From Biomphalaria glabrata (taxonomy: Eukaryota; Mollusca; Gastropoda; Planorbidae), in NCBI RefSeq assembly GCF_947242115.1, contig NC_074721.1:36124754-36188753 (forward strand): a stretch of DNA of 64,000 nucleotides. The letters are read 5' to 3'. The notes under the pieces are model-generated. The model was not told the DNA's origin. It searched no databases and was given only the letters and a program-made list of their open reading frames with translations. Every line of letters begins with the position of its first letter. Position 1 is the first letter of the stretch. The position numbers were made by a program, and so were the translations under genes. Of the stretch, positions 34,236 to 47,100 are shown in pieces.

Positions 34236-34362
34236 GTCACGTGGTTTCTAAAAATAAAATACCGCTCATTGTGGGAGTACACTTCAATATAGTCACCATT
34301 TCAACTGAAGTACTACTTGACGAAATAATGACATCCTAATTGCATTGTTGAGGACTGTCAAC

Positions 34363-34851
34363 CAGGGGCGGACTGGCTATATGGGCATTTGGACAAATGC
34401 CCGGTTGGCCGGTACTCAAATGGGCCTAAAGGGCCTCATGAATGCCACTACGGCACGCATTAAATTGTTAAAGGTTTAATAATATTATCATATATAAGGG
34501 GCTATATGGGCATCATGTTAAAAACATCTTTTACAGACTACAGTATAAATAATACGAACTTAATCTAACACATTTTCAAAAATAATGTAATAGCCTACAT
34601 CCGTTGACAGTGCTATTAGTTGGCTTCATCTTTTTAGGGCCTACAAACATAGCGATTAAAAGCAACATATGGCCTATATTTCTTATAAAGATATAGAGCA
34701 TGCATACAGTTATCGATACATTATAAAAAAATAACATAATGATTTTAAGAACAGATAGGACTATAATTGGAGGCCCATCATATGATAGACAATTTATAGG
34801 CTGTACTGTACAAAAATGCCCGGGCCTATTTTGACATCCAGTCCGGCCCTG
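34363..34851. mobile_element. non-autonomous hAT (family G1)
   Basis: 489 bp. Ends CAGGGGCGGACTGG and, inverted, CAGGGCCGGACTGG. Perfect 8-bp duplication CTGTCAAC (34355-34362, 34852-34859), matching the hAT nTnnnnAn pattern. AATGCCCGG occurs near both ends. No transposase. Confidence 0.9.
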
Positions 34852-34954
34852 CTGTCAACTAATAGCTTATATGAAATTAGTTAACAAACTCTCTCTAATT
34901 TTCCAGCCATACTTGTCTTATGTATAAAAAAATGTCTCCAAAATGTTTCTTGTT

Positions 34955-35030
34955 CGATCTTATCTTATCTTATCTTATATAATACAGACGTTACTTCAAA
35001 AAAGAAGATGATCACGATCGTGGACATGCC
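34955..35030 (-). mobile_element. LINE terminal fragment with TAAGA tail
   Basis: On the minus strand CTTCTTTTTTGAAGTAACGT is followed by CTGTATTATATAAGATAAGA, the same terminus as the LINE at 61655-61870. Confidence 0.65.
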
Positions 35031-35128
35031 ACCTTGGGGAAAACCAACGAAGCTCTAAGTGTCTGAATGGTATGGGTGCGGGTTCAATTCTTATAAAACA
35101 TTCTTTTATAATTGACACGGCTTATAAG

Positions 35129-35598
35129 AAGGGCCGGATTTAAGAGAGGAGAGGCGAGGCTCTACAAGATAGTGCCCCCCACCCCCCAAAGAGAGATTTG
35201 GATAGGTCAGAAATTTTACGGTTTTTTTTTCCAAACCTATTTTTTCACATTTTTACTGACACTATTTTAAATCTTAAGGTGGGTGAGAAATGTCCGCTGG
35301 TAGCTTCATCATTATATATAAATGCATCTCCTGATCTACAGCAGTGCGTCAATCAAGGCTCCGCCACAAACCTCGAAAATATAAGATTTTTTGTTAAATT
35401 TAGACATGTCTACTAAATTATTTTCTAAAAAGAAAAAAAAAAGTGAGATGAAATCTGCCCTATTTCTTTCTTTTAAAATACGGCGCGTGCTTTTAGATTC
35501 CGTCATTATTATTAAGTGGCTTTTAATTAAACCTTTCGAAAAAGTGTAGGGGCCTCCACAAAAATTCATTCCCGCGGCCCCCACTTACTCCGACCCTG
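35129..35598. mobile_element. non-autonomous hAT (family G2)
   Basis: 470 bp. Starts AAGGGCCGGATTTAAGAG and ends CTTACTCCGACCCTG. Flanks CTTATAAG and CTTATAGG (7 of 8). AT-rich centre with no gene. Confidence 0.75.
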
Positions 35599-35950
35599 CT
35601 TATAGGATTTCTTTCGATCTTTACCGTCACGGTCACTTATGAGGCCCGAATGGTCAGTTAACATTATCGCCGCTAGAAGTTAACGCCCCGCCCTCTTTCC
35701 CTCTCCGACTTTATTGTAGTCGGTCACGCCAAAAACGACCAAAGCCCGGTCATCATTGTTTAGTGAAATATTTAGACCGCACGTCATGCAAACGAAATTA
35801 GTCAGCCATGACCAAATCTTACGTGTCATCTGGTTATCCCCCCCCCCCACCTCGCAAAATAATATATTTAAAAAACATTACGTAATCTGATCGATACGGG
35901 ATCAACACACATTTGAACACATTCAATCACACATATATGTTTTCCCCCAG
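35599..35950. other. gene-free stretch before the 45-bp array
   Basis: Contains GTCACGGTCAC-type words and a C run at 35838. It ends in TATATGTTTTCCCCCAG, which resembles a splice acceptor immediately left of the array. Confidence 0.45.
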
Positions 35951-38900
35951 AGGACACATCAGTAGAGGACACACCAGATAAGATTAGAACAATAGCAGAC
36001 ACATCAGTAGAGGACACACCAGATAAGATTAGAACAAAAGCAGACACATCAGAAGAGGACACACCAGATAAGATTAGAACAATAGCAGACACATCAGAAG
36101 AGGACACACCAGATAAGATAAGAACAATAGCAGGCACATCAGTAGTGGACACACCAGATAAGATTAGAACAATAGCAGACACATCAGAAGAGGACACACC
36201 AGATAAGATTAGAACAATAGCAGACACATCAGAAGAGGACACACCAGATAAGATTAGAACAATAGCAGACACATCAGAAGAGGACACACCAGATAAGATT
36301 AGAACAATAGCAGACACATCAGAAGAGGACACACCAGATAAGATTAGAACAATAGCAAACACATCAGAAGAGGACACACCAGATAAGATTAGAATAATAG
36401 CAGACACATCAGAAGAGGACACACCAGATAAGATTAGAACAATAGCAGACACATCAGAAGAGGACACACCAGATAAGATAAGAACAATAGCAGACACATC
36501 AGAAGAGGACACACCAGATAAGATTAGAACAATAGCAGACACATCAGAAGAGGACACACCAGATAAGATAAGAACAATAGCAGACACATCAGAAGAGGAC
36601 ACACCAGATAAGATTAGAACAATAGCAGACACATCAGAAGAGGACACACCAGATAAGATTAGAACAATAGCAGACACATCAGAAGAGGACACACCAGATA
36701 AGATTAGAACAATAGCAGACACATCAGAAGAGAACACACCAGATAAGATTAGAACAATAGCAAACACATCAGTAGAGGACACACCAGATAAGATTAGAAC
36801 AATAGCAGACACATCAGAAGAGGACACACCAGATAAGATTAGAACAATAGCAGACACATCAGAAGAGGACACACCAGATAAGATAAGAACAATAGCAGAC
36901 ACATCAGAAGAGGACACACCAGATAAGATTAGAACAATAGCAGACACAGAAGAAGAGGACACACTAGAAAAGATTAGAACAATAGCAGACACATCAGAAG
37001 AGGACACACCAGATAAGATTAGAACAATAGCAGACACATCAGAAGAGGACACACCAGATAAGATTAGAACAATAGCAGACACATCAGAAGAGGACACACC
37101 AGATAAGATTAGAACAATAGCAGACACATCAGAAGAGGACACACCAGATAAGATTAGAACAATAGCAGACACATCAGAAGAGGACACACCAGATAAGATT
37201 AGAACAATAGCAGACACATCAGAAGAGGACACACCAGATAAGATTAGAACAATAGCAAACACATCAGTAGAGGACACACCAGATAAGATTAGAACAATAG
37301 CAGGCACATCAGTAGTGGACACACCAGATAAGATTAGAACAATAGCAGACACATTAGAAGAGGACACACCAGATAAGATTAGAACAATAGCAGACACATC
37401 AGAAGAGGACACACCAGATAAGATTAGAACAATAGCAGACACATCAGAAGAGGACACACCAGATAAGATTAGAACAATAGCAGACACATCAGAAGAGGAC
37501 ACACCAGATAAGATTAGAACAATAGCAGACACATCAGAAGAGGACACACCAGATAAGATTAGAACAATAGCAGACACATCAGAAGAGGACACACCAGATA
37601 AGATTAGAACAATAGCAGACACATCAGAAGAGGACACACCAGATAAGATTAGAACAATAGCAGACACATCAGTAGAGGACACACCAGATAAGATTAGAAC
37701 AATAGCAGACACATCAGAAGAGGACACACCAGATAAGATTAGAACAATAGCAGACACATCAGAAGAGGACACACCAGATAAGATAAGAACAATAGCAGAC
37801 ACATCAGAAGAGGACACACCAGATAAGATAAGAACAATAGCAGACACATCAGAAGAGGACACACCAAAAAAGATTAGAACAATAGCAGACACATCAGAAG
37901 AGGACACACCAGATAAGATTAGAACAATAGCAGACACATCAGAAGAGGACACACCAGATAAGATTAGAACAATAGCAGACACATCAGAAGAGGACACACC
38001 AGATAAGATTAGAACAATAGCAGACACATCAGAAGAGGACACACCAGATAAGATTAGAACAATAGCAGACACATCAGAAGAGGACACACCAGATAAGATT
38101 AGAACAATAGCAAACACATCAGTAGAGGACACACCAGATAAGATTAGAACAATAGCAGGCACATCAGTAGTGGACACACCAGATAAGATTAGAACAATAG
38201 CAGACACATTAGAAGAGGACACACCAGATAAGATTAGAACAATAGCAGACACATCAGAAGAGGACACACCAGATAAGATTAGAACAATAGCAGACACATC
38301 AGAAGAGGACACACCAGATAAGATTAGAACAATAGCAGACACATCAGAAGAGGACACACCAGATAAGATTAAAACAAAAGCAGACACATCAGTAGAGGAC
38401 ACACCAGATAAGATTAGAACAATAGCAGGCACATCAGTAGTGGACACACCAGATAAGATTAGAACAAAAGCAGACACATCAGAAGAGGACACACCAGATA
38501 AGATTAGAACAATAGCAGACACATCAGAAGAGGACACACCAGATAAGATTAGAACAATAGCAGACACATCAGAAGAGGACACACCAGATAAGATTAGAAC
38601 AATAGCAGACACATCAGATGATGATACACCAGTAGAGGACACACCAAAAAGAAGGACACACCAAAAAGAAGGACACACCAAAAAGAAGGACACACCAAAA
38701 GAAGGACACACCAAAAGAAGGACACACCAAAAGAAGGACACACCAAAAGAAGGACACACCAAAAGAAGGACACAACAAAAAGAAGGACACACCAAAAAGA
38801 AGGACACACCAAAAGAAGGACACACCAAAAAGAAGGACACACCAAAAGAAGGACACACCAAAAGAAGGACACACCAAAAAGAAGGACACACCAAAAGAAG

Positions 38901-39078
38901 GACACACCAAAAGAAGGACACACCAAAAAGAAGGACACACCAAAAAGAAGGACACACCAAAAGAAGGACACACCAAAAGAAGGACACACCAAAAGAAGGA
39001 CACACCAAAAGAAGGACACACCAAAAGAAGGACACACCAAAAAGAAGGACACACTTGTTCAATACCAAAACAAAATAA
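35951..39078 (+). repeat. 45-bp array plus 16/17-bp array, one long open frame
   Basis: Part one (35953-38632) is about 59 units of 45 bp, each encoding 15 residues of DTSEEDTPDKIRTIA type. Part two (38635-39055) is about 25 units of 16 or 17 bp (ACACCAAAAGAAGGAC) rich in Lys, Arg, His and Thr codons. The plus strand has no stop across 3.1 kb and then stops after HLFNTKTK. There is no in-frame ATG before the array, so translation would need an upstream exon. An acceptor-like TTTTCCCCCAG sits at the left edge. A 19-unit (855-bp) block is duplicated (markers at 37256 and 38111). Unit differences are often amino-acid changing, which favours a plain minisatellite, and an opposite-strand open frame exists simply because 45 is a multiple of three. 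Confidence 0.85.
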
Positions 39079-39888
39079 TTAATTTACAAGAGCTCACTAA
39101 CTAATGGGTTATTTTTTTTTAAATTGATTAATTTTGGCGGCGATGCGGCCTGCAACAGGCGTGTCTTAACTATACGATGTCCAAGGTCGAAAAAGATTAG
39201 TCAATACAGTAGTTAGTGTAAAAAAACCCAGGAAATTTCCCTCACGATCTAATGGAACACTTAAAACAATACACGTAAACACGTCAATATAAACACTTCG
39301 AAACACTTCTTTTTCAGGTCAAGGACACTATATTAAAGTACATTGTTTCAAGCGGCATTACGGAGCCATCACAATAATATAATAATCTCCCATGACTCTG
39401 AATGTCGTGAACTGCTTCCGCTTTGAGCACTTCTGCTAATGAACTGCTTCACTTTTGACTCCATGGCCACCACACACCAGGAAGTAAACTCCAGCCTATT
39501 GTTGGACTACCAAGCTCTCTAGGTTTCTTACACCTCCACACAATAACACAGAAACAATGTAGGAAGGAATTAAACAAGATTACAAAGAGAGTTTGTGTCG
39601 AAACATAAACTCGAATTGGACCCCGAAGTGGTCCACTCAAGCTGGTGAAATAAAAAATTGCAGCTTTCAGTATTTTCAGAAAAAAATATCAGAAGCCATT
39701 ATCTAAAAAATATCAATAACTACAACCCTATCTCACTTAATTTAGTAATAATTTAAAAAAAAAAAACCATGCATTTAGAAAATAACGAAAAAACATTTTC
39801 AAAATATACAGATTATAATCTCTCTTTGTGCAATAGTCACCCCGTGTTTTTTTTTTGTTTTTTTTTTTACTATTACTATGAATAGTTG
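39079..39888. other. gene-free stretch
   Basis: Unique AT-rich sequence, no recognised gene or repeat until the hAT element at 39889. Confidence 0.4.
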
Positions 39889-40388
39889 CATAGGCGTAGC
39901 CAGGATTTTTTTTTTTGGGGGGGGGATTTTTTTCTCCCCCACCCGCATATATGTATATATATATGTGTGTGTGTGTGTACACACAAACACACACACACAT
40001 AATTAATCTTTATTACATTCTGACCCTTCATTATTTCGGAATGCATTTATTTTATTGTACCCTAGAATAAGTTCTTCCTGGTATTAGTGGACAAAATTGT
40101 AGACTCCCCGTCCTTGCCAGCAAGTCAAAAACCGCCTTTGGCTACACTCATAGATGTTTGAGTGTGTAATTTGCTTTTTTTTTATATTGAATAGGTAATT
40201 TTTGCTTTAAACCCCGCTAAAGAGGGTTTGCGCTGGGGCAAGTGATGGCTTAGTATTAAAATCTCACCTAAAATAAACAAAATCAAAGCAAAAAATGATT
40301 CACAAATTTCCGACCCCCCTACGGAGGGGGGTGATTTTGTTTGGGGGGGGGGGATTGAACTCCACCCCACCTCCCGGCTACGCCCATG
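39889..40388. mobile_element. non-autonomous hAT (family F1)
   Basis: 500 bp. Starts CATAGGCGTAGCCAGG and ends CCCGGCTACGCCCATG. Perfect 8-bp duplication AATAGTTG (39881-39888, 40389-40396). Internal G and C runs, a CA/GT run at 39965-39999. Confidence 0.9.
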
Positions 40389-40689
40389 AATAGTTGTAAA
40401 AATCGTTAACTTTTATGAAAAAACTGCTGGCATATTTAATTTTAAAACAAAGACAAAAAAAAAAGTTTTTGCATCAGAACTTTGAAAGGTCTAAAATATC
40501 ATGATGTTTGATTTTGAATATTTTTCTAGTGGCTGTGCTCTAAGTGGGTCGAGCAGTTCAATGGCTACTTAGCAGAGTGATTTCTAGTCCTCGTAGTGGT
40601 GTATCGAGCCATGTTAGAGATCGACCCTTACTGTTTCCAATAAACTTCCTTACTGAAGTGGTAAGAGACAAAAAAATGTGTGTGGAATT

Positions 40690-40945
40690 GTGTTCTGTCT
40701 GTTGGACCTTTGGGGTACTACTCGTCATCTGTCAACCATCTCTCTCCATTCATATATCGTTTAACCATGATTAGTCAGAGCCGTGCATTCCTTGATGTCT
40801 TCCCGGCGCTCCTATTGTCTTTCTTTTGCCTGTTTCTGTTCCCTGCAGATAAGTCTTTGCAATCCCTAAGGATCTCGAGATCTGGCCTTACCGACTCATC
40901 ACGTAGCCCTATGGCAGTAGTGATTCTGCTTCGGAATCGTGACTG
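40690..40945 (-). pseudogene. LINE 3' fragment, RTE-like
   Basis: Minus-strand REDIKECTALTNHG and, further on, WREMVDR and RVVPQRSN correspond to the tail seen at 9660. Interrupted by stops. It ends about 80 bp upstream of the lectin-gene TATA box. Confidence 0.6.
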
Positions 40946-41022
40946 TGTTTACTACGTACGTTATTATATCCGCTTTCTTCAGTAAGTGTCCTTCACATTT
41001 CACAATTGATTGAGCACAAAAC

Positions 41023-41030
41023 TATAAATA
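41023..41030 (+). promoter_or_regulatory. TATA box of the lectin gene
   Basis: TATAAATA lies 105-112 bp upstream of the start codon at 41135. Transcription would start near 41055, leaving a 5' leader of about 80 bases with no upstream ATG noted. Position and match are good, but there is no transcript evidence. Confidence 0.65.
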
Positions 41031-41134
41031 GTACCAGCGCCAAAGTTTTACAAGACAAAATAAACTTGAAATGACATGAGATAATCGCGAGCTGTCACCA
41101 CAAAAATTCTGATAACATAAAGTCTACAGTTACA

Positions 41135-44100
41135 ATGCAACCAAACGTTTTGATTCGCTTTGGTCCACTACTGATGTTACTTGGAGCTGTGTGTAGACAT
41201 TGTATTGTAACGGGTAAGTGATGAGTTCTTTTCGAGGGACACTAAAGTCTACGATGCTAGAGATGTAAGTAGGACTGGATTTAGACTATATAAGCCACCA
41301 GGCTGTTTAAGATATGGGACCCATCTTCAGTCAAGATATTATGTCTGTGCCCAATTAAAAATTTGGGATATAGTCTTAAGGCGTATACAATAATAAATGT
41401 GACTAACATAATAGCTGCTTCAAAAATAAAAGAAAATTAAAAATAAATCAAATATTTTGAAGTGATAGATATTATTATATTTCTTTTCTAGCTGGACGCT
41501 TTGACGGATGTGGTCAAGGATGGATAAACTATAAAGACAGCTGTTATCTCTTAGTTCAAAGTAACATAACGTGGTCAGAGGCGAGGTCAAAATGTCTTCA
41601 GGAGTCAGCAGAACTGACCAGCATTCACTCCCTGGAAGAAAACAAGTTTATCACATCAATACTCCCCATCAGTAAGGACGTTTTTTAACTTTGACCTTGT
41701 GTTTATATTAGTTGTTGCTTTTTTAAATTAGTTACTTTCATCTTCCATTCATTCACTTTGAAGGCTGAATATTATCTATAGCAGCGGTTCTCAACCTTTT
41801 AAGCTCGGCGACCCTTTTTTACAATTCTCCCACTCTGCCGCGACCCCCCCCCCCCAGCAATAGAAGAGTAGACAATAACAATCCATATTTTCAATGGTCT
41901 TAGGCGACCCCTAGCAAATGGTCATTCGACCCCCAAAGGGGTCACGACCCACAGGTTGAGAACCCCTGATCTATAGTATAAACCAGAAGTGGAGATTTTC
42001 ACGATAAACTAGGCAATGTCAAGGACGCTCAATTCAATTTACAAAAGATACAAAAAAAAAACCCCTGAGCTTAAACAATGGACCTCATTCACCAATCGTA
42101 AACAAACAACATTTAGTCACGTGATCTTATTGATAAAACAATGGAAAAAACTGTCACGTGACAACCATCATGAATTAAACATGAGGTCGTAAATTATATA
42201 GAAGATATAGAGCGCCACGTGGCTAAATGTTGTTTGTTTACGATTGATGAATGAGGTCCATTGATTCTGAAGTGCTGAAATGTACAAATAAAGTTAGACG
42301 CTTCCTCGCTGGGTCTAATGTAGAGAAATCAAACGGAGGTAACATTCAACGAAATGCAATAACACCGGCGAAAGGCCAACATCCAGTTGAGAGTAGTCGA
42401 CGCTGATAGTGAATGTCGAACAAGAAGTTTAACAGTATCGAAGGGAACTGTCGAATGTCGGCTAACTTTCTACGTTCATAACAATCTTCCTCTCTCTAAG
42501 GCAGGGGTTCTCAGCCTGTGGGTCGCGACCCCTTTGGGGGTCGATTGACGATTTGCCAGGGGTCGCCAAAGACCATCGAAAAAATGAATTGTTATTGTCT
42601 ATTCTTCTATTGCTGTATGTGTGAGCGGGGGGGGGGGTCGCAGAAGAGTGGGGGATTGTAAAAAGGGGTCGCCGAGCATAAAAGGTTGAGAACCGCTGCT
42701 CTAAGGCGTCCTGGAAGTAGTCTGTTTACGTCAGCTGATTTTCGCTATCTTCCCCTAAAAACATGTAATATTAAGTGTATGTTTTGAGTTGCTGGTAGTG
42801 CAGTGTGTGTGCCTGTGTATGAAATGACCAGTTGACCTTCATTGTACATGGTTGAGTGAACAGCAAAGAAAGTGTGTAAGTGTGTAAAAGAATGGGGTAT
42901 TCAAAAAAACAAGATGCTGGAATAAAGAAGACTAATTAAATCAATGTATTAATTGAGACTCTTATTGTTTTAGTGTCTATTACAAAACCTAGTCTTGTTT
43001 TTACTAGCCACGTCATTGTCTTTAAGTTATAACACCCCCCTCCCCCCGTATTTCCGAAACAAATAACCAATTTCCAATCGTGCCATAAAATCAAATTATT
43101 ATGTAGCCACAGAGCTATACATATTATACCTAGAGTGGACACGCCGATCGATTATTATGTAGCCACAGAGCTATACATATTATACCTAGAGTGGACACGC
43201 CGATCGATTATTATGTAGCCACAGAGCTATACATATTATACCTAGAGTGGACACGCCGATCGATTATTATGTAGCCACAGAGCTATACATATTATACCTA
43301 GAGTGGACACGCCGATCGATTATTATGTAGCCACAGAGCTATACATATTATACCTAGAGTGGACACGCCGATCGATTATTATGTAGCCACAGAGCTAGAC
43401 ATATTATACCTAGAGTGGACACGCCGATCGATTATTATGTAGCCACAGAGCTAGACATATTATACCTAGAGTGGACACGCCGATAGATTATTATGTAGTC
43501 AGAGAGCTAGACATATTATACCTAGAGTGGACACGCCGATCTCTAAACACTAGACTAAAATGTGGTGAAAAACTTCAAAAAGCTGTTTCGGATGTTCCTT
43601 CAGGACGACGGGGGATGGGAGCGGGCAGGGTTTGAACCCGGTACCGACAGTCCAGCGCGCATACAATACTGATGTTAACAGATCTAGTCAATTTATAAGC
43701 GAAGGATATCTCTAGTTGTAAATACTCTGCCCATCGTTTAGATTGGTCAGGAAAGTGTTAGTGTCTACTTTCTAAGATTATCTTATAAAATACAGACGTT
43801 ACTCCACATGTTTAGGCATACTGTTTTTGTGGTGTTCAAGTTTTACGTATCACGAACTTTCTAATGCAGCTTGAATGAACACTTTTATTTATTATTGTGT
43901 ACAGGATAACATAACAGAGTAGCACAGCACATCAGTTCGTCAAGGATGAATAGCATAGTTCATAATGACGTGCAATTAAAGTGTTTTCCAAACATCAATA
44001 ATTGAGTTTGAGTTTGAGTTTTGAGTTTTTGGCACATCGGCACAATTTAGGCCATGTCGTGCCCGTAATCCTTCAAGGATTACTCTCCTTTACAAGAGCT

Positions 44101-47100
44101 AAATTCCATACAGTTTAATCATTAAAACAATCTCTATTCACAGTTAAAATAGTAAAGGTAGTAAAATTTTAATAATTTGGTAAAAATCTTATGTAAATAT
44201 TATAGGGTCACAATTCATAAATCAGATCTTCGTAAACAACCCCATCTCCCGGACAAAGCCCAGTACCTTCCCAGGGTCGACATTGTCGAATAGTGTTTTT
44301 AAGTTGTGTGCACTACAAAATTTCTCCCTGACATCCTGGTAATTGGGGCTATCAATGAGGATATGTTCCACGGTGAGGCGAGAGTCACAGTACTCACAAA
44401 GTGGGGGCTCCTCCATCCATAATTAACAATGAATATTGAACATATATCAAAAGTAACAAAACCGAACAACGTGTACTCAAGTTTGGACATTTCATTTTCT
44501 TTCAATGATTGTATTTTTTTTTCTTACTAGATTATAAATTTTGGATTGGACTTGAAAGTTTGATGTCGAAGAAAGACCATCGCTGGACAGATAACTCCTC
44601 AATACAGTTTTTAGGTTTTGGCGTTTGGTCTAAGATTTTATGGAAACTGTCCTCAGGACTTTGTGTTTACATTGAATCAAAGGTAGGTCATTATCTTCTA
44701 ATCTTGCAAGCCGAATCCGCAGTTCTTTAGGGAGCTCCTAAGATTGTCTTCGTATCTCTTCAGGGCGCTTTCCAAATCACAGCTCCCTATAGAAATGTCG
44801 TTTAGAAGGTCGACTCTTTGGCACGGGGACTATATCTGTACCTCATTCATAGTTGGAATCTTTTCGGTATAGATACATGCTGATCATATATATTTATAGC
44901 TTTTATATAGCGCTACTTTCATGTTTATAGCATGCTCAGAGCGCTTTGGTCTCATTTGTGGACCAGTTGGGGGGGGGGGGGAGGGGGTATCTAGGAGTTG
45001 GTTTTCCGTGCTGTCTTTAGGCGCTCAGTAAACACAACTCTGCCCGAGTCGGGTGCCGAACCTCGAACCCCCTTCTAGGTAGCTAAGCCAAGCCAAGTTC
45101 AAGAGCACTTAGCCTCTCGACCACGCATCCGCTTCATCAGTGACATATTTCGATTGCACAGACTGGAATGTGATTCAACCAATTCACCCGGTGTATGCTT
45201 AAAGCATCTTAAAAGAAAACTATAACACAGACTATGCAACAAGTTCTATATGGTGTGATTACACTCGGGATTAAATCCCTAAAATATTATCAAATACTTA
45301 GAAATTTTATCAGAATTCAATTAATAACTCTTATTCTTTAAGCAAGGCCAAGAAAAGATAAATAAAACAGTGGTAATTACATAGCTGTAAGCAGTAGCGT
45401 AGCTAGGAGTTAAGGGGGGGGGGCGGGGTGCTTGACCTTTTAAAAGACCTCTGCATTTTGACGTTGGACATCATGAGATGAGAAAATGTACTTAATAAAT
45501 ATCTGTCTGATTCCCATTGGTACTGTATATACGTAAGCTTAACAATAATAATCATTAAAACTCTTTTAATTAATAATATTCTTGTTTATTATCGAGATTA
45601 TGCAAAAGTTACAAATCTCAATTATTTTCACCTCATGTCGTTCTTTCTGTGCAGCAAAGGCATGTGTAACATCATCTAGATCAATGCTGTCTCAAGTGGG
45701 GGCCTGGGGGGCTTTCGATTTCGGCCCCCCCCTTCCCCCACCCTAGCTACTCCACTCGTTGTAAGTATAAAACATCTGCATTAAATTATATTAACTAGCT
45801 TTCGCGTTATTCTTTCAATAGACTGGCTACTGGAAGACATCAGGCTGTCAGTATATCTCAGACAGTGGATACATTTGTAAGAGACATATATTTAATGAAC
45901 CAGTCGATACACAGACTAAATACAGTGTGATTTGTACGGTAATACATTGCTGAAATACATATTTCATATAAATTTAGTACTTTCTTACCACAAACATATC
46001 ATATTTATATATATACACAAATTGTAAGACAAATTTCCTTACGGATAATAAAGATTATTATTATTATTATTATGTTAGAAATGAACGAATAGTCATTCTC
46101 TGGCGCTGCCAGGGTCGAGTTTCGCCATGCTTGTATTGAGTTCTCAGTTGTAAACTATTTACAAACCTACAGTAAAATATCGTTTTTTTTCATTTCAATT
46201 AGGAATTTTGAAACCTAAATATTTCTTTAAGCAATGCTAGCATAGACCTGTCATATCTTTGTTGATTTAATATTAATATTTGATAGTAAATTTCAAACTA
46301 AACTTTAAAAAACATACATTTCAGGAAGGAAGTCCCAGAACTTGCTATACATTATACAAAGAAAGAAAACCCTGGGAGGAGGCTCAGAGATTTTGTAAAG
46401 AACAGAATCAGAAGTTGGTGACTATCACAGACAGGTAACAAAATAGTTGATAATGAGATGTTGCGGTAGTCTTACACTTTTTTTTTTTCACAAAGTTTAT
46501 ATTAACTCATTATGTCTGTCTGTCTGTCTGTCTGGTAAAAAGTTATTCCTCCCACACCCAATCTAGGCTCAAGCTGAAATTTTGCACACTTATTTTGTTT
46601 TTACCTGAAAACACAACGATCAATTGAAAAACAAAATCTTTCAATTAGTTAATTAGCTATTGGTAATAAGTTATTTTGTTTGGCATCTCGATCAAGGGAA
46701 AGAAATTGTACTTGACTGAAGTGGTGGTATAAGTTTAATTAGTCCCCTTTATAGGTCGTCGTCTGAGTCTTAGTGAATAGAAACATGAAAAATAGGAAGA
46801 GACTATAGAAACAATAGTTAACTCTACAATATTCCATGTTCATAAGCTCTCCACTAGCAGAGTGGTTACCGAGTTGGCTTGAGAATCCTGAGAGGGCTTG
46901 AGCCATAAGTTCGAATTCAGGTCGTTCCCCCTTTTTTTAATTTTTATAAATGTTTTTTTTTTTTACATGGCTGATCTAAACTAATTGATACAAGTACGCT
47001 TAATATAAGCATTATTTTTTTAAAAACGTATCTTTGATATTTTATTTGACTCGGTTTACTTCTAGAGCTGACATCATTTACTTCTTCACTGTCCATATGA

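Noticed and set aside
35868-39068. 1066-codon minus-strand open frame opposite the 45-bp array
   Set aside because: It exists because the repeat unit is a multiple of three and lacks stops in that phase. It reads hydrophobic repeats with no other gene signal.
46857-46925. tRNA-Ser/Leu-like gene at the end of repeat C
   Set aside because: Present in every copy of the repeat, arms do not pair fully, and followed by repeat sequence.
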